From assembly GCA_034432795.1 (NCBI GenBank), contig DAOUBF010000018.1:1-12825 (forward strand): DNA of 12,825 bases, written 5' to 3'. The notes beneath the pieces were generated by a model. It worked only from the letters and a program-made list of their open reading frames with translations, was not told the DNA's origin and ran no database searches. Below are positions 1-5,824 of the stretch, in pieces. The stretch comes from DAOUBF01 sp034432795. GTDB taxonomy: Bacteria; Chloroflexota; Anaerolineae; DSLN01. The position numbers and the translations under genes are program-made. The stretch's first letter is position 1, and each line of letters begins with the position of its first letter.

Positions 1-38
1 GGGCTGGGTGGGGCGTATTTTACTGAAGACACATTCGG

Positions 39-986
39 TTAAATAATACCGACCTGCGCCATCGTCTCGCGCAGCACCCCCGCCGACCGGTGCAGCCCGA
101 CGACCTCCTCCTGGCTCAGGGGCAAATCCAGCACCCGTTCTACCCCGCGCCGCCCGACGACCGCCGGCAGGCTGAGATACACATCTCTCAGCCCATAATC
201 ACCGTTCATTAACGTGGACACGGACAACACGCTGCGCTGATCGTGAAGAATGGCCTCCACAATGCGCACCAGCGCCAGACCAATCGCATAGTAGGTCGCC
301 CCCTTGGCCTGGATGATCGCATAAGCGGCATCACGGGTCTGGGCGAAGATGTCGTCCATCGCCGCCCGGTCCCAGTTCTCAAACTCGGTTAGAGGGATGC
401 CGCCGATGTTGGCGCTGCTCCATAGCGGCACCTCGCTATCGCCGTGCTCGCCGATGATGTAAGCGTGCACGCTGCGCGGGTCCACCTGGAAGTACTGGCC
501 GAGGAGATGGCGGAAGCGCGCCGTGTCCAGGACCGTGCCGGAGCCGATGACGCGCCCGGCGGGCCAGCCGGAGAGCTTCCAGGCGGCATAGGCAAGAATA
601 TCTACCGGATTGGAGACAATAAGCAGGATAGATCGCTCCTGGCTGGCATGGCGCGTGACCTGGGCGATGATGTCGCGCAGGATGGCCACATTGCGCTGGA
701 CAAGCTCCAGGCGCGTCTGGCCGGGGCGTTGGGCGGCGCCGGCGGCGATGACAATGACATCGGCCTCGGCGCACTCCGCGTAGTCGCAGTCCCAGATGCG
801 CACCGGTCGGACGAAGGGAAGCCCATGGTTGAGGTCCATGGCCTCGCCACGAGCACGCTCCCGGTTGGCGTCAATCAAGACGATCTCGGAGACCATGCCG
901 GTGATCATCAGGGCATAGGCGAAGGTGGCTCCCACCAGGCCCGTGCCCACAATGGCAACGCGTGAGGGACGGGTGTACTCAGGCAT
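39..986 (-). CDS. ldh: L-lactate dehydrogenase
   Basis: Cytoplasmic NAD-dependent enzyme interconverting pyruvate and L-lactate; 315 aa, normal for the family. Visible features: Rossmann motif GTGLVG at residues 14-19; Asp39 at the end of beta-2 (LID), which fits NAD preference; GQTR with Gln90, the residue that marks LDH where malate dehydrogenases usually have Arg; Arg92; Asp154 and Arg157 in the LDTARFR motif; catalytic His181 in GEHGD. The Gln makes lactate rather than malate dehydrogenase the better call. The start is taken at the ATG at 984-986, which has an AAGGGG ribosome-binding site just upstream; the 15-residue upstream extension has no family resemblance and would overlap the preceding gene. 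It lies 28 nt after the small membrane protein gene and is probably cotranscribed with it. Confidence 0.95.
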   Translation of the reverse strand: MPEYTRPSRVAIVGTGLVGATFAYALMITGMVSEIVLIDANRERARGEAMDLNHGLPFVRPVRIWDCDYAECAEADVIVIAAGAAQRPGQTRLELVQRNVAILRDIIAQVTRHASQERSILLIVSNPVDILAYAAWKLSGWPAGRVIGSGTVLDTARFRHLLGQYFQVDPRSVHAYIIGEHGDSEVPLWSSANIGGIPLTEFENWDRAAMDDIFAQTRDAAYAIIQAKGATYYAIGLALVRIVEAILHDQRSVLSVSTLMNGDYGLRDVYLSLPAVVGRRGVERVLDLPLSQEEVVGLHRSAGVLRETMAQVGII

Positions 987-1014
987 TGTTCCCCTTACCT
1001 TTGGCCGACGGCTC

Positions 1015-1500
1015 TCAGCGTTCAGCCTCAACGCCCTCGGTCTCGCGGCCCTCAGCCCGAGGGCCGAACGCAGCAGGCTGACTGCCGATGGCGGTTGAGT
1101 CGTGGCCGAATCCGGCCCGCGCCAGGAGGACCAGAGCGATAGAGAGCAGCGCGGCGTTGATCAAGGCGGCGACTTGCAGTAGAGGCCAGCCGTCCCCTCC
1201 CGGCGCGGCTGGCCGGATCAGCCCATCCCGGATCAGGACAAGCATCCTCCACAGGCCCGGCACGAGCAGCAGGCGGGCCAGCCAGACCGACCAGGCAATG
1301 CCCCGGATGCGGATATCTAGGCCCAGCAAGACCGCCGAGGCCAACACGAACAGGCTCCCCAGGCCCAGATCAACAGCCTGATCCGCCCGGCTGCGCATAT
1401 CCAGTTCGGCGAAGAAGGTATTGAGTAGCATGAGGCTGCCCAGGCCGGCCCAGGCCAGGGCAGCCTGGCGCAGGCGGGCACGACGACCGCTGATGTCCAT
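1015..1500 (-). CDS. small polytopic membrane protein, unrecognised
   Basis: I do not recognise a family. The 161-residue product begins with a basic segment (RRARLR) and then shows about four hydrophobic stretches, near residues 12-29, 43-62, 66-90 and 108-130, with arginines between them. The C-terminal 30 residues are polar and rich in Ala, Gly and Glu and are probably soluble. The start at the ATG at 1498-1500 is chosen because a consensus-like promoter ends 9 nt upstream; the longer frame reaching 1566 would begin upstream of that promoter. The stop is 28 nt before ldh, on the same strand, so the two probably form an operon. A link to lactate or pyruvate transport is conceivable from context only; nothing in the protein shows it. 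Confidence 0.75.
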   Translation of the reverse strand: MDISGRRARLRQAALAWAGLGSLMLLNTFFAELDMRSRADQAVDLGLGSLFVLASAVLLGLDIRIRGIAWSVWLARLLLVPGLWRMLVLIRDGLIRPAAPGGDGWPLLQVAALINAALLSIALVLLARAGFGHDSTAIGSQPAAFGPRAEGRETEGVEAER

Positions 1501-1509
1501 TTGCCCCGT

Positions 1510-1538
1510 AGTATATCGGGGTTTGAAGTCAGATGCAA
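1510..1538 (-). promoter_or_regulatory. sigma70-type promoter of the membrane protein-ldh unit
   Basis: On the minus strand, TTGCAT (1533-1538) and TATACT (1510-1515) are separated by exactly 17 nt, close to the TTGACA/TATAAT consensus. The -10 hexamer ends 9 nt before the ATG at 1500, so transcription should start about 3 nt upstream of the start codon, giving an almost leaderless message. The only purine-rich stretch, ACGGGG, would largely lie outside the transcript. Confidence 0.7.
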
Positions 1539-1645
1539 CCTCCGCGTATCTCATCCTCCACCACAACCTGGCGGTAGGAAGCCGGGGCTGATCATATCCC
1601 AGGCCGGGCCGCCAGCCATAACTCGCTTAAATCCGCCTCTTACGG

Positions 1646-1651
1646 TAAAAT
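1646..1651 (+). promoter_or_regulatory. possible -10 element for the polysaccharide operon
   Basis: TAAAAT matches the -10 consensus at five of six positions, but the hexamer 17 nt upstream (TCGCTT) is a poor -35. If used, it would give a leader of roughly 140 nt containing both intergenic hairpins before the GTG at 1796. No better plus-strand candidate was seen between 1501 and 1795. Confidence 0.3.
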
Positions 1652-1702
1652 GTTCGCCGTGTGGTTCGTTCACCTATCACATAAGGATCACCCCCTCTCT
1701 GC

Positions 1703-1725
1703 CCCTCCCCCATAGAGGGGGAGGG
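1703..1725. repeat. C-rich/G-rich perfect inverted repeat, intergenic
   Basis: CCCTCCCCC (1703-1711), loop ATAGA, GGGGGAGGG (1717-1725): a perfect 9-bp stem. It is preceded by more pyrimidine-rich sequence (CCCCCTCTCT, 1691-1700). There is no T tract after it on the plus strand, so it is not a convincing terminator. It resembles dispersed intergenic hairpins and would sit in the leader of the glycosyltransferase operon. Confidence 0.7.
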
Positions 1726-1762
1726 AAATGGCCCTCTGCTCGGGTTGGATGCTGGGGGTTGT

Positions 1763-1785
1763 AGGAGCAGGGCCGAGACCGGCCC
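1763..1785 (+). promoter_or_regulatory. RBS-like AGGAG followed by a hairpin before the GTG start
   Basis: AGGAG at 1763-1767 is a good Shine-Dalgarno sequence but lies 28 nt before the GTG at 1796. Between them GGGCCG (1770-1775), loop AGAC and CGGCCC (1780-1785) form a perfect 6-bp GC stem. If folded, the effective spacing shrinks to about 12 nt. No other Shine-Dalgarno-like sequence lies nearer the start. That the hairpin helps place the RBS is an inference. Confidence 0.4.
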
Positions 1786-1795
1786 AAATTGAAAC

Positions 1796-3070
1796 GTGAA
1801 CGTCCTGCTGATCAACAAGTTCCTCTACCCTGCGGGTGGAGCCGAAGCGGTCATGTTCTTGATATGGCGCACCCTGGAGGCCGATGGGCATACCGTGATC
1901 CCCTTCGGCATGGCGCATCCGCGCAACGTCCTTACTGCTTATGACAAGTTCCTGGTCCCTGGGGTGAGCTATCGCCAGCCGATGGGCCTGCGGGCGCGGG
2001 TCGCCGCGGCGCGGGCGATCTGGTATTCGCCTGAGGCCCGTAAGCGGCTCAAGCGCCTGCTCACTGAGGCCCAACCCGACATCGCTTATGTCCACAACAT
2101 CTATCATCAGCTTTCGCCCTCGGTCCTGGAGGCGCTCCATGAGGCAGGCATCCCTGTCATCATGACGCTGCACGACTATAAACTGGCCTGCCCCAATTAC
2201 CGCCTGTACACCGAGGGCAACCCGTGCACGCGCTGCGTCGGCGATGGCTTCCACCACGCCGTCCTCCATCGTTGCGTCCAGGGCTCCCGGCTCAAAAGCC
2301 TGGTCTGCGCCATTGAGAACACCCTGCACCGCCGCCGCGGCGCCTATAGGAATGTCGCCTATTTCATCGCTCCCAGCCGCTTCTTATACGACGTCATGCT
2401 CCGCGCCGGCCTGCCCGAAGGCAAGCTGCTCCACTGGCCTAACCCGGTGGACCTGCCACCTGTTCCGCGATCACGCGACGCTGGCTATATTCTGTATAGC
2501 GGGCGTCTGGTGCCGGAGAAGGGGCTGTGGCCCTTGATGCGCGCGGCGCAGCGCCTGCCCCAGGCCGAGTTCCGCCTGGCGGGCGAGGGGCCGTTGCGCC
2601 CGGAATTGGAGGCCTGGTGCCTGCACCAAGGCCTGTTCAACGTGCGCTTCCTGGGCTTTGTCCCCCCGGAGGCCACGCCCAAGCTCATCCGTGAGGCCCG
2701 TTGCCTGGTGATGCCTTCGGAGTGGTATGAGAACTGCCCGATGGCCGTGCTGGAGGCCCTGGCGCATGGCGTGCCGGTGGTGGCCTCGCGTATCGGCGGC
2801 CTGCCGGAGTTGATCACGCACGGCCAGGAGGGCCTGCTTGTGCCGCCCGGCGACGAGGCCGCCCTGGCCGATGCGCTCTCCCTACTGCTCTCCGATCCTG
2901 TTCAAGCCGCAGCCATGGGCCGGGCAGCGCGCAAGCGCGCCGAGCGTGATCACGCCCCCCGGCCCTATCTGGACCGGTTGCTGGCGCTCTCGGCAGGATT
3001 ACTTCGCCACGAAGAAGGACGAAGGACGAACCTGGTCATTCGTCCTTCGCCATCTGGAGGGCCGTCATGA
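1796..3070 (+). CDS. family 4 (GT-B) glycosyltransferase
   Basis: Retaining GT-B glycosyltransferase that would transfer a sugar from a nucleotide donor to a growing polysaccharide or lipid-linked acceptor on the cytoplasmic side; donor and acceptor cannot be read from sequence. 424 aa. The N-terminal domain opens with MNVLLINKFLYPAGGAE, the usual glycine-rich GT4 loop. Residues 132-160 carry four cysteines (132, 144, 147, 160) around NPCTRC, a pattern seen in one GT4 subgroup. The donor-binding domain has SGRLVPEKG (235-243) and the EX7E motif (Glu312, Glu320) in ENCPMAVLEAL. The GTG start fits the family N-terminus. The last 15-20 residues (from about 408) are encoded by a heptamer repeat array and are not part of the fold. 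The stop overlaps the next ATG (ATGA at 3067-3070), indicating translational coupling. Confidence 0.9.
   Translation: MNVLLINKFLYPAGGAEAVMFLIWRTLEADGHTVIPFGMAHPRNVLTAYDKFLVPGVSYRQPMGLRARVAAARAIWYSPEARKRLKRLLTEAQPDIAYVHNIYHQLSPSVLEALHEAGIPVIMTLHDYKLACPNYRLYTEGNPCTRCVGDGFHHAVLHRCVQGSRLKSLVCAIENTLHRRRGAYRNVAYFIAPSRFLYDVMLRAGLPEGKLLHWPNPVDLPPVPRSRDAGYILYSGRLVPEKGLWPLMRAAQRLPQAEFRLAGEGPLRPELEAWCLHQGLFNVRFLGFVPPEATPKLIREARCLVMPSEWYENCPMAVLEALAHGVPVVASRIGGLPELITHGQEGLLVPPGDEAALADALSLLLSDPVQAAAMGRAARKRAERDHAPRPYLDRLLALSAGLLRHEEGRRTNLVIRPSPSGGPS
3014..3057 (+). repeat. heptamer array, inverted pair, end of the first glycosyltransferase gene
   Basis: The left part has GAAGGAC twice (3014-3027) and then a degenerate unit. 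The right part has 7-bp units CATTCGT (3037-3043), CCTTCGC (3044-3050) and CATCTGG (3051-3057). The two halves are complementary: CGAAGGACGAA (3020-3030) and TTCGTCCTTCG (3039-3049) form a perfect 11-bp stem with an 8-nt loop. It sits inside the last codons of the glycosyltransferase gene and ends 9 nt before the next ATG. The final GG also starts the GGAGGG ribosome-binding site of the reductase gene. Confidence 0.85.
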
Positions 3071-3912
3071 GGGCGCTGGTCACCGGTGCACAAGGGATGC
3101 TGGGCAGCGATCTGTGCCGCCTGCTGCGGGAGCGGTACGAGGTCATTGGGCTGGGTCGGGCAGACCTGGATGTCCGCGATGAGGCCGCTGTGCACGGGGT
3201 GATCGCCGACATCCGGCCCGATGTGGTCTTCCATCTGGCGGCGATGACCGACGTGGATGCCTGCGAGCAGGCGCCGGCGGAGGCCTGGCGGGTCAACGCC
3301 GAGGGGACGGCCTATGTGGTGGACGCCTGCCGCCGGATCGGGGCATTGTTGGTCTATCCCAGCTCCATCGCTGTGTTTGACGGCGAGAAGGCCGAGCCTT
3401 ACACCGAGGAGGATGTACCCTGCCCGGCCAACGCCTATGGCCGCTCCAAACTGGGAGGCGAGCAGGCGGTGGCGGCCTATCCGCGCCACGTGATTGCCCG
3501 TTCCGGCTGGCTCTTCGGCGGCGGGGCGCGGGACAGGAAGTTCGTGGGCAAGGTGCTGCGGCTGGCGCGTGAGCGGGACACACTCATGGCGGTGGTTGAC
3601 AAATTCGGCTCACCCACGTACACTCGTGACTTCGCTGCAGGGTTGATCCAGCTCGTTGCGCATGGGTTTCACGGCACGGTTCATCTGGTGAACGCAGGCG
3701 GGCCGGCCAGCCGCTATCAGGTGGCCCGCGCTGTGCTGGACTGCGCCGGGATCACTACCTGTACCCTGATCCCGGCGACATCCGAGGCGTTTCCGCTGCC
3801 CGCGCCGCGGCCCCGTATGGAGGCGGCAACGAGCCTGCGCTGGCCGTTCGCACCGCTGCGGCACTGGCGGGATGCATTATACGAGTATATCGGCTCAATG
3901 CCCGACGCCTGA
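3067..3912 (+). CDS. RmlD-like dTDP-4-dehydrorhamnose reductase family protein
   Basis: Short-chain (extended SDR) reductase of the RmlD substrate-binding family, 281 aa. RmlD makes dTDP-L-rhamnose by NAD(P)H reduction of the 4-keto sugar. Visible: GAQGMLG (7-13) nucleotide-binding loop, HLAAMTDVDACE (56-67), catalytic YGRSK with Tyr124 and Lys128, and DKFGSPTYTRDFA (178-190), typical of RmlD. The usual STDYVFDG segment is here SSIAVFDG (99-106): the catalytic Ser/Thr is kept, but the following Asp-Tyr, which contacts the sugar nucleotide in known RmlD enzymes, is Ile-Ala. No rmlA, rmlB or rmlC lies nearby, so the substrate may not be dTDP-rhamnose and I give no gene symbol. It overlaps the upstream stop by 4 nt and is separated from the next gene only by a heptamer array. 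Confidence 0.85.
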   Translation: MRALVTGAQGMLGSDLCRLLRERYEVIGLGRADLDVRDEAAVHGVIADIRPDVVFHLAAMTDVDACEQAPAEAWRVNAEGTAYVVDACRRIGALLVYPSSIAVFDGEKAEPYTEEDVPCPANAYGRSKLGGEQAVAAYPRHVIARSGWLFGGGARDRKFVGKVLRLARERDTLMAVVDKFGSPTYTRDFAAGLIQLVAHGFHGTVHLVNAGGPASRYQVARAVLDCAGITTCTLIPATSEAFPLPAPRPRMEAATSLRWPFAPLRHWRDALYEYIGSMPDA

Positions 3913-3925
3913 CGTTTCGCGCTGT

Positions 3926-3960
3926 CTGACCACTGACTATTGACGGCTGGCTACTGATGT
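3926..3960 (+). repeat. heptamer array (CTGACCA type) containing a start codon
   Basis: Five consecutive 7-bp units: CTGACCA, CTGACTA, TTGACGG, CTGGCTA, CTGATGT (3926-3960). It fills most of the 44-nt gap between the reductase stop (3912) and the next gene. The ATG start codon of the next gene (3957-3959) lies inside the last unit. No Shine-Dalgarno sequence is evident; GACGG at 3942-3946 is the most purine-rich stretch. Confidence 0.8.
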
Positions 3961-5147
3961 TTATCGCCATTCTGGGCACGCGGGGCATCCCCGCCCGGCA
4001 CGGCGGGTTTGAGACGTGCGTGGAGGAGACGAGCACGCGCCTGGCTGCGCGTGGCCACTATGTGCGCGTCTACTGCCGTAAGGAGGCCGGGGAGCAGCCC
4101 GCTACCTATCGCGGCGTGGCGCTGGCCTACGTCCCTCAGCCGGACAATAAATACCTGCACACGTTGGGGCACACGTTTCGCGCTGCCCGCCATCTGGCCC
4201 GCCATCCTCTTTCCGCTCCGCCTTCGGCGAGAGGGGTGGTCCACTTATATAACGTCGGTAACGCCATCCTTATCCCGTTGATCCATCGCAGCGGCTATCG
4301 CGTGGCGATCTCGGTGGATGCGCTGGACTGGGCGCGCAGCAAGTGGAACCGCGTGGCCCGCGCTTATTTGCAGTTGGCTGAACGCTGTGCCGTCCGCTTC
4401 GCGGACTGTGTCATTGTGGACTCCAGGGTGATCGCCGGTTACTACGCTCGTCGTTATGGACGGGAGACGGCCTATGTGGCCTATGGCGCGGACACGACGG
4501 AGGTGACCGACGATGACCTGGTGCGCGGCTACGGCCTGGAGCCGGGGCGTTATGTCCTGTTCGTGGGCCGGCTCAAACCGGAGAAACAGGTTCATCATCT
4601 CCTGGAAGCCTATCGCGGCCTGGAGACGGACATGCCGCTGGCCATTGTCGGCGATGACCCCTTTAGCCAGGACTACATCCGCCAGCTCAAGGCGATGGCC
4701 GATGAACGCGTGCGCTTCCTGGGGTACGCCTATGACCGGGCTTTTCGCCAGCTTTGTGCCCATGCTGCCCTGTATGTCACCCCGTCGGCGGTGGAGGGCA
4801 CCTCCCCTGCCCTGCTGGGCGCGATGGGAGCGGGCGCCTGCGTCCTGGTCAACGGCATCCCGGAGAACCTGGAGACGATCGGCGACGCCGGCTTCAGTTA
4901 CGCCCCCAACGACCCGGCCGACCTGCGCCGCCAGCTTGCCCGGCTGCTGGCCTCACCCGATCTCAGGCGCCAGACTGGCCAGCGCGCCCGTGAGCGTGTG
5001 CGCACTGTGTACAATTGGGAGCGCATCACCGATCAGCTTGAGGCGATCTACGAGGCCCTGCAGCACTCAGCACCCGGTTACACCGATAGACGACAGACAA
5101 CAAACGGCGAGCCGTCGTCCGTCGTCTATCATCCGTCGTCCAGATGA
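3957..5147 (+). CDS. GT4-type glycosyltransferase with DUF1972-like N-terminus
   Basis: Probable cytoplasmic glycosyltransferase of the operon, 396 aa. The opening IAILGTRGIPARHGGFET (3-20) is the hallmark of the DUF1972-containing group, several of which are rhamnosyltransferases; the sugar used here is unknown. The C-terminal GT-B half shows FVGRLKPEKQ (202-211), a VGDD strand (231-234) and AVEGTSPALLGAMGAG (278-293). In the last motif Glu280 is present, but the second glutamate of EX7E, expected at 288, is Gly. Residues 83-93 (HPLSAPPSARG) come from a hairpin-forming DNA segment that looks inserted. The tail after about residue 375 is read from a heptamer array. The start lies inside another array. 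The stop overlaps the next gene as ATGA at 5144-5147. Confidence 0.88.
   Translation: MFIAILGTRGIPARHGGFETCVEETSTRLAARGHYVRVYCRKEAGEQPATYRGVALAYVPQPDNKYLHTLGHTFRAARHLARHPLSAPPSARGVVHLYNVGNAILIPLIHRSGYRVAISVDALDWARSKWNRVARAYLQLAERCAVRFADCVIVDSRVIAGYYARRYGRETAYVAYGADTTEVTDDDLVRGYGLEPGRYVLFVGRLKPEKQVHHLLEAYRGLETDMPLAIVGDDPFSQDYIRQLKAMADERVRFLGYAYDRAFRQLCAHAALYVTPSAVEGTSPALLGAMGAGACVLVNGIPENLETIGDAGFSYAPNDPADLRRQLARLLASPDLRRQTGQRARERVRTVYNWERITDQLEAIYEALQHSAPGYTDRRQTTNGEPSSVVYHPSSR
4206..4234. repeat. hairpin element inside the second glycosyltransferase gene
   Basis: CCTCT (4206-4210) and AGAGG (4230-4234) enclose CGCC-TTC-GGCG (4219-4229), a compound hairpin like those common between genes in GC-rich genomes. 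Here it is in frame and encodes about residues 83-93 (HPLSAPPSARG), between two conserved stretches. That it is an insertion is an inference from its composition. Confidence 0.4.
5085..5146 (+). repeat. heptamer array, inverted pair, end of the second glycosyltransferase gene
   Basis: The left half has units GATAGAC, GACAGAC, AACAAAC, GGCGAGC (5085-5112). The right half has CCGTCGT twice (5112-5125), CTATCAT, CCGTCGT and CCAGATG (to 5146). GATAGACGAC (5085-5094) and GTCGTCTATC (5121-5130) are perfectly complementary over 10 bp. The final unit CCAGATG is the reverse complement of CATCTGG, the final unit of the arrays at 3014 and 7833, and it contains the ATG of the next gene. The array encodes the last 20 or so residues of the glycosyltransferase. 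Confidence 0.85.
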
Positions 5148-5824
5148 TGGAACTCACCACCGCAGGCACGGTCTCCGCTGAGGCCGCACGCAGCACACCG
5201 CTGCGCAAGCGTGTCCTGGATGTGACCCTATCCATATTGGGCCTGATCCTGGCCGCGCCGCTTTTCGTGCTCATCCCCATCCTGATCAAGCTGGACTCGC
5301 CTGGGCCGGTGTTCTTTAACCGCGTGCGCATCGGCAAGGACGGGAAGCCGTTCCTGATGTACAAGTTCCGCACAATGGTGGTGGACGCGGAGGCGCGGCT
5401 GGCGGAACTGGCCGAGCGCAACCAGGGTGGGGCCTATTTCGTGCAAATTCCCCATGACCCCCGCGTCACGCGCGTGGGGCGCGTCCTGCGTTATGCCAGC
5501 CTGGACGAATTGCCCCAACTCATCAACGTGCTCAAGGGCGAGATGAGCCTGGTGGGCCCCCGTCCCCAATACCCCAGTGAGGTCGCTTTATATACCGAGG
5601 AGCAACGGCGGCGGCTAGAGGTGCTGCCGGGCATCACCGGCCTGTGGCAGCTTGCCGACCGCGAGGGGGCGACGTTTGAGCGCTGGGTAGCCCACGACCT
5701 GGCCTACATTGACCACTGGTCGCTGGCACTTGACCTGAAGATTCTGGCGTACACAGCATTGCGCGTGTGCACCCTGGGCCATGTGCGCCCCCATCTCAGG
5801 CTGGATCGCGTGAGTTTAGATTGA
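5144..5824 (+). CDS. polyprenyl-phosphate sugar-1-phosphate transferase (initiating)
   Basis: Bacterial sugar transferase (small monotopic phosphoglycosyl transferase family) that moves a sugar-1-phosphate from a nucleotide sugar to undecaprenyl phosphate, the first step of capsule, exopolysaccharide or glycan assembly. 226 aa, the size of the catalytic core alone, without the extra N-terminal membrane domain of the WbaP type. Visible: KRVLDV (22-27) leading into one hydrophobic re-entrant helix (about 27-50), SPGPVFF (52-58), KFRTM (74-78), the catalytic Asp-Glu pair at 121-122 in SLDELPQLINVLKGEMSLVGPRP, and PGITGLWQ (162-169). ATG codons at 5144 and 5147 are both possible; the first gives the ATGA overlap seen elsewhere in the operon. 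Its stop overlaps the ATG of the decayed gene that follows by one base (TGATG). Which sugar it uses is not evident. Confidence 0.93.
   Translation: MMELTTAGTVSAEAARSTPLRKRVLDVTLSILGLILAAPLFVLIPILIKLDSPGPVFFNRVRIGKDGKPFLMYKFRTMVVDAEARLAELAERNQGGAYFVQIPHDPRVTRVGRVLRYASLDELPQLINVLKGEMSLVGPRPQYPSEVALYTEEQRRRLEVLPGITGLWQLADREGATFERWVAHDLAYIDHWSLALDLKILAYTALRVCTLGHVRPHLRLDRVSLD

Noticed and set aside
444..965. 173-codon plus-strand open frame
   Set aside because: It lies entirely inside ldh on the opposite strand; ldh has all catalytic motifs, while this frame has no recognisable features.
987..1031. Upstream extension of ldh (15 residues)
   Set aside because: It overlaps the preceding gene, has no family match, and a good RBS sits before the internal ATG at 986.
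1703..1725. Terminator for a transcript entering the 1501-1795 region
   Set aside because: The stem is strong but no T tract follows on the plus strand, and no gene ends nearby.
1688..2329. 213-codon minus-strand open frame
   Set aside because: It is opposite the first glycosyltransferase gene, has no domain resemblance, and runs through the intergenic hairpins.
1796..5824. A novel multi-gene defence or secretion system
   Set aside because: The genes match a short polysaccharide operon; no nuclease, ATPase, toxin-antitoxin, reverse transcriptase or secretion components were seen anywhere in the window.
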